The position numbers and the translations under genes were made by a program. 64,000 bases of DNA from Microdochium bolleyi (Eukaryota; Ascomycota; Sordariomycetes; Xylariales; Microdochiaceae): positions 1,674,001 to 1,738,000 of the forward strand of contig KQ964246.1 of the NCBI GenBank assembly GCA_001566295.1, in the 5' to 3' direction. The notes below the pieces were generated by a model. That model saw only the letters and a list, made by a program, of their open reading frames with translations, did not search any database and was not told the DNA's origin. Of this stretch, positions 44,270 to 54,344 are shown piece after piece. How positions within the stretch are numbered: position 1 is the first letter of the stretch; every line of letters starts with the position of its first letter.

Positions 44270-45631
44270 ATGGACTCAACCACTCGACGCATGAGAAAGC
44301 TCTCCATCGCCAGGATGCCATTATCAGTCCCACGCAGCCGCAGTCAGGACCCCGAAACCGAGATCGGCCCCATGGACGACGAGAGCAGCACGATTTTGAG
44401 CCCATCGGGACTTCTTTATTCCATGGAGAAGCTCGATCAGCGGCAGCGGGACGACATCAACGAGACGTTCTTCACCGAGGACATTGATTCGTTCCAGATG
44501 GTGCTCCACGACTATTCACTGCTCCAGGACAAGGCCAAGTTCGAGGTCCTAGAGCTCAACCGCCACACCATTTCCATCCCAGCTTCGCGACATGACGAGG
44601 CACAGCATGTCACCTGCAACAAATGTGAGAGCCCGGCACGGGAGTGCCGAGCGGGCCTCTGGCTGTTCGACCAAATAGCAAACCAGGCTCTTGGCGACGC
44701 CACCCAGCCTTTGGTCATGACAGCGGACGGCTACGCTGAAGAACTCGGCGACATCTTTGAAGCCATCACAGACCACGATATCGACACCCTGGCCAACGGC
44801 ATGCAGTACAACGACACTTACAGGGCATGGGGGCCTGTGCCACGAAGGGTCCGAGAGAGTCGTGAGATCCTAGCTTCACTCCACAAAACGCCCATTTCAA
44901 TGTATCGGACGGACCTGTATGGACCAGGATCCGATGACGATGACGACGACATTGTGCAAGAGAACGACCTGGAGAAAACCATCTTCCGAATGCTGCTCCG
45001 CAATGATCAATTCTTCAAATACTTCCTGTCCGTCATGAAGCCTGACAAACTGGTCAACAACCGCTTTCGCAAACTACAGCACAAGGCGGACTGTGTACTG
45101 GCCAAGTATCTGGCCCGTGTGAGCCGCTCGGACACCCGCCAGGGCGAGCGCAGCTCAACAGAGCATACGAAGCATACAAGGTGGTGCGCCAAAAGTCTCA
45201 AGGCTATCGTCAAGGAGATTGGAATGATGCTGCTCCCTACAGACAAATCTCTCGAAAGCTGGCAGCTCGACAGTGCCGCCCGAGCTCTTATCCACATCTT
45301 ACTAAAGCTGGTCGAGCTCAACGTGGGCATCAATCCAGGTGCAACCACCCAGCGGGATTTGAACCTGTTCAGCTGGCTGATCGAAGAGCAAGACTCTGGA
45401 TTCATCGTCGACATCCTTCAGGACGCCGTGCCCAAGGACATTCTGGTCTTGCACGAGGAGGATCTGATAGATATTCGAGACAGACTCCAAGGCGTTCCCC
45501 AATCATGGCACGACAAGTTTTGCAAGCTCATCGACGATGATCGCAGGACCCGGGCGGTTGCCAAGTCCCCACCTCCCAAGCACAAGCGGCCTGGGGAGGA
45601 CAACGACCGTGCTGCCAAGCGGGCGAAGTAG
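44270..45631 (+). CDS. Conserved-looking protein of unknown function, probably nuclear
   Basis: This is a single-exon gene of 453 aa. I do not recognise a named family with confidence. A cysteine group TCNKCESPARECRAGLWLFDQI (C116, C119, C126) is followed by a helical segment; it faintly recalls SWIM-type zinc-binding motifs followed by a WLxDQ helix, but the final histidine is absent. An Asp run (DDDDDD, about residue 225) precedes a long helical region with FLSVMKPDKLVNNRFRKLQH. The C-terminus is basic (PKHKRPGEDNDRAAKRAK), a plausible bipartite nuclear signal. The start is uncertain: the ATG at 44270 has T at -3, whereas the in-frame ATG at 44315 (Met16) has A at -3. Codon use and continuous frame support a real gene. 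Confidence 0.7.
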   Translation: MDSTTRRMRKLSIARMPLSVPRSRSQDPETEIGPMDDESSTILSPSGLLYSMEKLDQRQRDDINETFFTEDIDSFQMVLHDYSLLQDKAKFEVLELNRHTISIPASRHDEAQHVTCNKCESPARECRAGLWLFDQIANQALGDATQPLVMTADGYAEELGDIFEAITDHDIDTLANGMQYNDTYRAWGPVPRRVRESREILASLHKTPISMYRTDLYGPGSDDDDDDIVQENDLEKTIFRMLLRNDQFFKYFLSVMKPDKLVNNRFRKLQHKADCVLAKYLARVSRSDTRQGERSSTEHTKHTRWCAKSLKAIVKEIGMMLLPTDKSLESWQLDSAARALIHILLKLVELNVGINPGATTQRDLNLFSWLIEEQDSGFIVDILQDAVPKDILVLHEEDLIDIRDRLQGVPQSWHDKFCKLIDDDRRTRAVAKSPPPKHKRPGEDNDRAAKRAK

Positions 45632-46614
45632 ACACCAGGCCTGCTCTCCCACTCCCGATACCAATCCACATCGCCATCTTAGCCAGTCCATGTGCCTCTT
45701 CTTTCCAGGGTTCCGTCGTACTTCACTTCTTTACACTCGCTCTCCCACCATTTTGCCCCCCCTCATATCTTTCAGATACCGTCATACACATGATGTGGAG
45801 CCCACGCGCAACTTTGTGCATCCTTACCCGCCGAGACTCCTTGCATCCGATTTCAGAACCCCCCTTTCGCCGCACTCTCTTTCTCTCTCTCTTTCTATTG
45901 CACAGAAGCTGGATCTTCTGGGCATAGTTGAGAAGAACCATGGTCCTTCCGAAGCTGCTCGCAACCATTCTATACCTCTCCTCATCATCATGTAGCTAGC
46001 CCACCTCATAGCGAATCCCTTGGTGCACGGCCACCGCCGTCAAAGCCCTCCTTCAAATGAAATCCTAGATCCATCACCTGCAGCTTTCACCATGGCCACC
46101 TTCATCAATGGTGTGTGTGGTGTTGTGAGATGCCCTGCGAGAATGTGTCCTGCTTCCAACCATGGACGCTCGTGTCGTGTCCTGCACTGTCGTGGAATCC
46201 ACTCCCATGGACCGCCACGTTGTCTTCATCAGTGTCGGCGATTCTTAATACCTGTTTCATGCAAGAGCGTGTAACTTGACCGTAGCCGAGTGCACTCCGT
46301 AGAGCACGGCTACGCAGTAGATCATGATTTGGTCTCTTCCACGAGCATTGAATTGTACCCGCACCGGACGACTTTGCAGAGGAGACGACGCTGCTTGACA
46401 GTTCATTGGCTATCTGGAATGTATCTGATAAAAACTCGAAAAGGAAATGTGGTGAATGGCTCGTTCGTCGAACCAATGTAGGTGGGGGATATCCAAAACT
46501 CAGTTGCCAAAACTCCAGAGAATGATCGCTTATATGCTAGAAATGCAGGATGGTATATGTGTAAACAACAAAACACGAAAAGAGGGAGAGGTCACTACTG
46601 CTCCAGGTGCGCAC
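45632..46614. other. Convergent intergenic
   Basis: This 983 bp lies between two converging 3' ends. It includes a TCTTTCTCTCTCTCT pyrimidine tract near 45,880-45,900. No supported gene is seen. Confidence 0.45.
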
Positions 46615-48456
46615 TCAAAGGGCCACCCAGCTGAAGTCGCCATCAATGTTGACCCACTGCTCGTTGACCATAGCCTTCTCCCAGCCCATCATGACGGCAA
46701 GGAGGCGGCAGCCCATTGCGCTGATGGTGCAGACCATCATGTCGCTTGCCTGGCCGAGGACTGCGAGATCCATCACGTAGGCGCGACCCATGAAAGCTCG
46801 CAGCTTCGTCGTCTCGGGGCCAAGGTTGGGCTTTCGCTGGTGTTGTTGTTCGTGTGTCTGCGTGTGGCTGATGGCCGGGCGGCCGAGATTCCAGAACATG
46901 ACGCGGAAGAAGCCACCCTCCCAGCCGACAGCCTCCTCGGTGAAGGGGTGCATAACTCCCTTGTCGAGAACCTTGGGAGCAGCTGGCTTCAAGCCAGCGA
47001 GCTTGATGCGCTCTTGTGCCCGGAGTGCGCTAGAGAACTCGGCCGATTCGTACACTGTCGGATCATCCGAAGCCATCACGACCAATGGCCTTGGAGCTTC
47101 GCCTGTCAAGCCCGCTACCGTGCGGTTGTGGTATGCAACCGCCGCGTGCTGGATCCTCTCCTCATAAACAGTGAGAGGAATGTACGCCCCGTTGTACTGG
47201 TATTCGGCAGGGTGGACATCGCCATGACGCACATGTACACCAACAACGGTGCTGTTTGCAACGTCGTTGTTGCTCGCCTGATTACTCTTCGCCCTGAGCT
47301 CCTCGATACGTTGTGTGACGTATGGTTGGTCGTCTTTGTTGAGGCGGAAGAGCGCCTCGTACCCAACACGAGCGAGGTTGAACAAGGGTCTTTCTCGCTC
47401 GATGCTATCCTGCCGGAGGTCCTCAAACTCAGTGGTGAAGGCTGTTCCAAACGTGTCTGTGGCTGTGCTGGCCGAAACAACGAGGTGACGAGCGCTGTGT
47501 GGGCATGGTAGCATCTCGTGCCGTGGAGGTGGAATGCAGTCGGCGGGTGGTGGCGGTTGAAACATTTCTGTATATCGCCCGTACGCCCAACGGGTGTCGT
47601 CGATGAAGAAAGCTCGATTCTCCTTCTGTGCCAAGCCATACGCCATCCAGAGCATCATCAAGGACGTGCCAAGACCGGCGTCGGCTGACTCGAGGATGAA
47701 AGTCAACGACGTCTTGCAGACAGGCTTCTGTACAAGATAGTCCCATGTCTCTCCGATCAGAGGCTTCTCGATCGATCGGCCCCCTAACTTCCAGGTCTTG
47801 CCCACTGATGGAAGCAGTCCGTGGGCTTCTGCCTCCTTCACATCCACGAAGTAGGAGTCTCGCTGGTAGTATCCGGAACGGCCTTGTTGCTTCGTCAGAC
47901 TTTCGCCATGCAGTTCTTTCACATGTGCAGCGACCTCGCGGCACTGAGCACACATATCTGCGTACGCTTCAACGCTGAGAGGGAACTCCTGGGTTTGCGG
48001 TATGGACACAGTCCATTTTGCCTTGCCGCGGGCATCTGTGACGGCGAGTGGTGTGGGGAAATCTGGCAGTTCATCTTGGCCGACCATTTCGTACTCGTCC
48101 TGGTTGTCCAGTGCCCAGCTCACAACCGAGGGAACGCGAGCCGCAAACTGCCGCGCGATGAGGCTAATCACATACAAGAATGCAACAAGACTACCAATCC
48201 AGAACAGCAACCGGAAAACCCGGCTGGGCCGAGGGGCGTTGGAAGCCTTGCGTGGCCGCGTGACCCGGGGCGGTGGCAGACCTGGTGACGGCGGCGGAGT
48301 CGAGATTAGGTGATTGAAGCTGAAGCGGGCCGATGTCGATGAGAGAGCGCCTCTGTCATTCTGGTACGAGGCAGCCCTTCTCAGGTTGAGTCGCGGCGGA
48401 GCCGCCGCCATGATCCTGGTGACGCCATCACCGGGGAGGTCGAATTGCGATGCCAT
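46615..48456 (-). CDS. GT23-like (fucosyltransferase-fold) type II membrane protein
   Basis: This is a single-exon gene of 613 aa with an ATG in good context (A at -3). A proline-rich basic cytosolic tail (1-79) is followed by one membrane segment (about 81-101, FRLLFWIGSLVAFLYVISLI), the layout of a Golgi type II glycosyltransferase. The luminal part has TFILESADAGLGTSLMMLWMAYGLA and the motif VVGVHVRHGDVHP (about 404-416), which resembles the nucleotide-sugar-binding HVRRTDK motif of alpha-1,6-fucosyltransferase/NodZ-fold enzymes. Near the C-terminus VCTISAMGCRLLAVMMGW resembles the last conserved motif of that fold. Donor and acceptor sugars are unknown; GDP-fucose use is an inference. A second in-frame Met at residue 16 is a possible alternative start. 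Confidence 0.72.
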   Translation of the reverse strand: MASQFDLPGDGVTRIMAAAPPRLNLRRAASYQNDRGALSSTSARFSFNHLISTPPPSPGLPPPRVTRPRKASNAPRPSRVFRLLFWIGSLVAFLYVISLIARQFAARVPSVVSWALDNQDEYEMVGQDELPDFPTPLAVTDARGKAKWTVSIPQTQEFPLSVEAYADMCAQCREVAAHVKELHGESLTKQQGRSGYYQRDSYFVDVKEAEAHGLLPSVGKTWKLGGRSIEKPLIGETWDYLVQKPVCKTSLTFILESADAGLGTSLMMLWMAYGLAQKENRAFFIDDTRWAYGRYTEMFQPPPPADCIPPPRHEMLPCPHSARHLVVSASTATDTFGTAFTTEFEDLRQDSIERERPLFNLARVGYEALFRLNKDDQPYVTQRIEELRAKSNQASNNDVANSTVVGVHVRHGDVHPAEYQYNGAYIPLTVYEERIQHAAVAYHNRTVAGLTGEAPRPLVVMASDDPTVYESAEFSSALRAQERIKLAGLKPAAPKVLDKGVMHPFTEEAVGWEGGFFRVMFWNLGRPAISHTQTHEQQHQRKPNLGPETTKLRAFMGRAYVMDLAVLGQASDMMVCTISAMGCRLLAVMMGWEKAMVNEQWVNIDGDFSWVAL

Positions 48457-51454
48457 GATGGGTGTGAATTGTGAAGCAAGAAGAAAAGAGTCGACTGGCG
48501 ACGAGAAGTGGAAGAGGTGGTGTTTATGTCAATTGGAGGGACAGCTGGTGGTTGTCTGCATGCCCTTTCCCGACTATGCGGGATGACTTCACTTGTCAAC
48601 GATGATGTTGACAGACGGAGCTGTGCAATGATGCCTCCGACGCGTAGGTGAGCCTTGTTATGAGTTATCGAAATGTGAGGAAAACGAGGGGCCCCAAGAT
48701 ACTGAAAGAATTGGATGGTCTTTGGCCAAATGAGAGTGATCTCCAGGGGAATGCCACAAGAGGCTTGCGGCAGCTGGGGAGGTTCTGTGATAGGCGCAGC
48801 TCGACCGGGACAAGAAGTTATGCGTGGGCCGAGACACGGCAGGCGGGATCGGCGCCGGTAGGAGCAGGTGGTCGGACAGGCACAGACAGAGAAGTGTCAC
48901 TCGGATGCTTGCCGGCGAGTTGGCGTCCACTACATGTTGCGGCTGCGGTCGATAGAAGAGACGAAAGAGCGTGTGCCGTGCTGAGGTGTCTGAGAGAAAA
49001 CGCAGTCGTAGGACGGACTAGAAATGTCTCTGGGGAAGGACGAGGAAAGCGAGAATCGGAATCACAAGCTCGACCAAAGCGAGCTGCGTGGACACGGCAG
49101 ATGAGGAACCGTCGATCGCTTTGCTGGAAGCTCGGGTCGCTGCTAGGGCGGCAGGGATGAGAGTGGCGATCCTGGGCCGGGTTCGAATTGTAGTCTGGTG
49201 CGTATGTGGGGTTGCTTGTCTTTGGAAAGGTTGACGGTTTTCCAACGTTGCTCTTGGCATACGAGTTGACGATTTGACGATCTCCAGGCTTGAGGAAATG
49301 AGAGAAAGAGCAAGGAAGAGGGAAGGGAAAGAGAAGCAGAAGGAGAGCCGTGCCGAAGCTTGGCTCGCAGAAGCAGCAAATAATGGCACGGAAACAAACC
49401 CAGCAGGATCGGCAAATCCACAGGATTCGGCAGGTGGAGGAGGGCGACAACTAGAAAAGGGTTCCAAGGAGCTGCAGGATCCGGGACAATCATGGAAACT
49501 CTGCAAGCCCGCCCAAGAGAAAAGGAAGACCGAGCGGCGACCTTGTTGTCGTCTGTGTGCCCGCGAGGCGTCGAGAAAGCGGGAGGATGGGCAAGCAGGC
49601 AAGCAAGGAAGCAGGCAAGCAAGGAAGCAGCTGCCCCGTTGGCCTGGGTTTGGAAATATTTTGGTTCAACTAGTTACTGCACCTTGAGGGACGCACGCAC
49701 GCGCGCACACACGCACGCCAGCGTCTGACGATGTGAACCCCCGGAACCGTCCACGGGCGCAACGCGCAGAGAGCTCCAGAGCTTCCTAATGGAGGCTTCC
49801 GTGGCCGTCGCCGGGCGCTGATTGGGCGCAGAGGGTCCCGAGGACCCCAGCCTTGGAGAGCGCATAAGCCATGGGCCGGCTTGAAACACTGCAGAGGCTG
49901 GGCTGTCAATCAATCCGATTCATGGGATGCGCGGCCGAAGGTCAGCAGTACACCGGCACCTCCCGCGGCCGGCTGGGGTCGCGGACGAGGCAATTCTGCT
50001 CGGCTCGGCTCTGCTCTTCTCCTGTGGTGCTGGAGATCGACAAGAGCAACCCATTGCACCGGGTGCCCATTGACCAGTTGCGTCCTGGGGGGTTCCTGCC
50101 GATCCAGAACCACAATCTCAATGCACGAGGATGGATGACTGACGACTGACGACTGACGACTGACGACTGACGACTGACGACTGACGACTGACAACGACGA
50201 CCAGAAGGAAGCACAGGGCAGCACAAACCCTTGCAAGCCCACAAGTGTCAAAACTGCGTGTGGCGCGCTGCAAAGACAAGGGGCCCGCGCCATGAAACAC
50301 GCTAAAGACAGACTGGCGAATGAGGTGACAAGGGCCTCCCCTCCCCACAGCCTGCAGCTGTCAATGACCTGTACTGCGTACCCCTTCAGCCCGTCTCCCT
50401 TCTTCCCAGGCCCCACGCATCTGACCGACTGATGACTGAACGGGACGATCGACAACACAGATCACCCATACCTTCTACCAGACGCAGCACATGGCCAATA
50501 CCGGGCCCCTCTCGCATTTTGCACATCCTCATTTCCCCTTTGTCCACTCTGCTGCATCACGCACAGCCCAAAGGGTCCAACCTCTCGTTGCGAGCCGAGC
50601 AAGCTGCCTCGCTGCCTCCCGACGTCATCCCGCCCTTGTTGCCAGTTCACTCATTTGCTTTCGTCCCATCCATCAATGGGGGTCAGCACTGCGTGAGCTT
50701 CCACTTCGGCAGTGAGTACCGGGGGGGGGGGGGTACCGGAGCGAGCCAGAGTGCCAAGGCAATCCATATTGTGGCCTTCCAAGTAATTTACTCCTCACTG
50801 AGTACAGTATCATCTTTTCTCCACGCGTGTGTCTCCCCATCCCGGGATACCGCCAGGCCACCGCCGCCCGCTCGTTGCCAGCGCGAACATAAAAGAGTGC
50901 CGTGGTCGCGGAAGCTTGGATGGTCAGCGAAGCTTCTCGGTTTCGTTTTTTTGCTCGAAAGGTCCAAGACCTCTTCCCCCTCCAAGAGCTAGTCCTAGTC
51001 CACATGCGTGCCACGGATGTCCGAGCACCCATCAAAGCGGCACGAGCAGCGCCCGGTCGGACCTCAAGAAATCATCACTGCACTGGCTCAAGCCCAACAC
51101 GCGCACATCGATGCCTGCACAGGCGGGTACGGCATGAACAAGTCAGTCAGAGGTCAGGCACCATTACGCCGCCATACATCATGGCCTCGGGTTTCATGTA
51201 TAAAATCTACATAGTCTGCCCTTCCGCTCCCAGTTTTGGCGTGGCCGCGTCGCTCCGTCATGATTGCTGCCTCCAAAATGCCAACCTCCAAAACCTGTCA
51301 ACTAAACGTAAAAAGGTATAATAAATGTGAAGAGGGTATAACACAGAAACCAAAAATTGGACAGAATCTAGTCCGCAACAAAACGCCGTTGTCCCCTCCC
51401 CGTGGTATTAACAGCCCAATGTCGTCATCGCACTGCTTGCTTCGCAACATCTTC
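48457..51454. other. Intergenic between the glycosyltransferase-like gene and the kinesin
   Basis: This 3.0 kb holds the glycosyltransferase-like promoter at its left and the kinesin 3' flank at its right. It includes a duplicated GCAGGCAAGCAAGGAA (about 49,595-49,625), a CGCACGCACG-type run (about 49,690-49,720), the 7-bp tandem repeat listed separately and a G run near 50,730. No supported gene. Confidence 0.5.
50137..50192 (+). repeat. 7-bp tandem repeat GACTGAC, 8 perfect copies
   Basis: Eight exact head-to-tail copies of GACTGAC occupy 56 bp. The period is not a multiple of three and the element is noncoding. A degenerate continuation (CTGACCGACTGATGACTGA) occurs about 240 bp to the right, near 50,420-50,438. 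Confidence 0.95.
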
Positions 51455-54344
51455 TCATGTTGACGACTTAGTATGCGGCCCTGGAGATTGTGACGTCTCA
51501 CGCAGTGGTTCGAGATCCGGCATGTTGTGCTCTGCGGCCCCTTCAGAACGCCGGTCCGCGACGACACGCACGCTGCCACGCGATCCTCGCACAATGTGAC
51601 CTGTCTCAACGCGGTCCTGGATCATCTCGTCAAGGATCCGGCTCATCTCGTCTACGCTCTTCGTACGCTTCCGCGGTGCCGGCTGCAGCTTGCCGCACAC
51701 CGCTGGCGGATCGGGCAGTGCCCCTGTTGGTGGCGGGCTGGCCGCACCTTCGTGCAGTAGTGAAAGTCGTGCTTCGCTCCTGAGGCTCTCCAGGCGAGGG
51801 CTCTCGACCCCTTCTGCCGCATCCCTGGACCGCGCAGCACTGCGGAGAGCTGCCAGCATACGGTCTTTGTCTTCAAGACGGGCCCGCAGCTCCGCGATCT
51901 CCGAGTCTTTGTCCTTGAGGAGGGTAGAGACGCTGTGGTCTTCACCAACCATGATGCTCTTACTTGGAGCGGCGAATCCAAGCGAGGTCCGACCTGAGCT
52001 AGCTCGCCGGGCTTGTAAGAGCCGCTTCTCCAGAGTCGCAATGTATCGGGTCTTGTCAGCCAAGTCCGACTGCAGTGCTTGGTTCTGGGCTTGCAACGTG
52101 GCCATGCCGTCGCCATATTCGCCGAGTCCCTCATCGTCCCCATTCGAGCCTTGGTCGCCATCACTCGACTGTCGAGGACCGATTGACTTCCGCCCAATGG
52201 TCGACGCCGACGACGCAAGAGATCCGGATCGTTCTAGCCCAGGCTTCCCAACACTCGTGGCATTCGATGAACGCAGCGATGATATCGAGTAGCGCGGGTG
52301 TATGCCAAGGGCGCTGTAGGTCCCGCTCGCGTTCACCCCGCTGGACTTGGAGCTCAGGATGAGCCTATTGAGGTGCTCAATTCTCTCCTTGAGTGCTGTA
52401 CGAGCGAGTTGCATCTCAAGGATCTGCTCTTCGTGTCGCAGCTCCTGTTCCTTCTCGCGAGCTCGCTCCTCCTCTTCATCTTTCTCGTTGAGAGCGTCTT
52501 CGGGATTCCCCGTCTGGTTCTTCGATTGCGTCTCAAGCTGACCTCGCAGCTCCAGGATTTCCATGCGATATCGCTCAAGAAGCACCCGAGCACCACCCTC
52601 GCCACCAACCCCAAGGGCTTCTTCGGCTCGCTTGGCATGGCTCACAATGTTGTTTTTGGCTCTCGAAGCAAACTTGAGGGTGTTGATAGTCTCGGCGATA
52701 TGCGTATTTGTCGTGGCTGAGCTCCCTGCAGCTCCAGTCGCGATTGTGCAGAGAATGCTGACGAGCGAGTTTCCCGACAATGCGCCCTGAAGCAGTCTCG
52801 TCAGTTTGCTATCTCTGTAGGGCAAGTGCTTCCCATCTTTGTCGGCTGATTTGCCATCCTTGTGCTCAGAGAGCCTCGAGATGACTGTGCCCAGAGTCAG
52901 CAAGCTCTTGTTGATGTGTGACCCTTCCTGGCGACGCTCCTTCGTCTCCGCTGCCTTCTCCGAACCGGCGAGATCAATCAGACTGAGCGTGCTGACCCGA
53001 ACGCCACCGGGCAGGACCCCAGCCCGTTTGCTGTCGCCACCTGCTGCGCCTGGGGTCCTTTCCCGACTCTCTACCACAATCTGGACGACAGCATGACTTC
53101 GAGAACTCCGAGCGTTGAACTGGGTGCTGGCCGTTCTCCGAGCTTGATCACCCCGAGCGATCACACGCAGTAGTTGGGTCGGGCTCTGAACGATCTCCTC
53201 CTTGAGTGGCGTCGCATATACGCCACGCTTGCTGTCCTCCCGCAATTTAATGTCTTCCTCCACCCCCATGCTCAACAGGTCGTGGATCTTCTCGTTGTAT
53301 ATTTCGAGATAACTGACGCGGAGCAGGAATTCTCGTGACGGCGTCTCACGGATATATGAGAAAATGTCGGTGATAGCCAGCGGGATAACACCAGGCGAGG
53401 AAGCTGTGCCTTGCATGGAGAACGTCTTGCCTGTGCCGGTCATACCATAAGCGAAAACGGTGCCATGGTAGCCTTCCATCACACGGCGAACCAGTCTCTT
53501 GGCGCTGTGGTCGTAGACTCTGCTGTTATCGTCATGCGTCGAAAATACATTATCTGCGCTAGGGTCAGTATGGGAATTGAAACGTATGGCCAGGCTTTTG
53601 CAATTTACCATAGAAGTAATCCCCCCCTTCTTTTCCACGGTATGCAACCAATGATCTGCGACCATCGACCATCCACTCTCCTTCACTCCGACCATTGTTG
53701 CCTCCGGCATCAGGTCGGACACGGACGCTTACGAGAACGTTGCCCTTGCCGTCTAAGCCCTTTGACGTGCGTTTGTCGTTGGTAGGGGTCATGCTTTGGT
53801 CAACCGGCTCGTCGAAAGTCGTTGCCGATGTTGAATATGAGTCTTGCGCCGAAGAACTCCGGCTCTGAGTTGGCGACCCGATGCTTATCAGGCCATCAGA
53901 TACACGGGAGCCGGCTGCACTCCGGATCAATTTGCTCTCGCCACTACCGTTGAGCAACGACGGGTTACCAGACGCACTTGTGCTCAACTTCGACGCCTGG
54001 GGAGTCCGGGGCTTTCGAGAAGGCGTGGCGGACCCTGACAAAGGACTCGGAGGTAGACTAGGCATGCGACTTGGAGGATGTGGGAAAGAGCTGATGCTAA
54101 CTGCTTTCCTTAGTGTCCGCGGTGGTGCTGGAGTGGCCAAGGTCGATTTCGATGTCGGCAAAGCTGTCGTGGATGCGGAAGCAAGAGTAGGCAGACTTGG
54201 AACAGCCGTGGATGGTGATCTCAATGACTTTCTCGGTGTCGCTATGCCTCCGGTGCTTTTTCGCGTTTTTGCCATAGGCAGCGCGGGGAGTGCGCTGGCG
54301 GGTGGCTTGTCGGATTGCCGCATGCGCGGAAGTGTAGTCGCCAT
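51455..54344 (-). CDS. Kinesin-7 motor, Kip2/Tea2/KipA type
   Basis: This plus-end-directed microtubule motor family carries polarity and tip factors in fungi. Exons 53609-54344 and 51455-53553 (minus) give 944 aa; the 55-nt intron falls inside the motor domain and keeps phase. A Ser/Pro/Lys-rich N-terminal extension of about 200 residues precedes GNVLVSVRVRP, as in Kip2/KipA. The P-loop GMTGTGKT is at 282-289, switch I NARSSRSH near 392-399, switch II DLAGSEK at 439-445, and the neck-proximal motif HIAETINTLKFASRAKNN follows. A coiled coil covers about 580-660 and further helical, Ser-rich segments reach the C-terminus. KipA of Aspergillus is of similar length (about 890 aa). Kip2 versus another kinesin-7 is inferred from the long N-terminus. 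Confidence 0.93.

Noticed and set aside
49181..49200. GGGTTCGAATTG resembling a tRNA T-loop; similar GTTCGA elements near 22,208 and 37,310
   Set aside because: The flanking bases do not form a T-stem, and no acceptor or anticodon arms are found.
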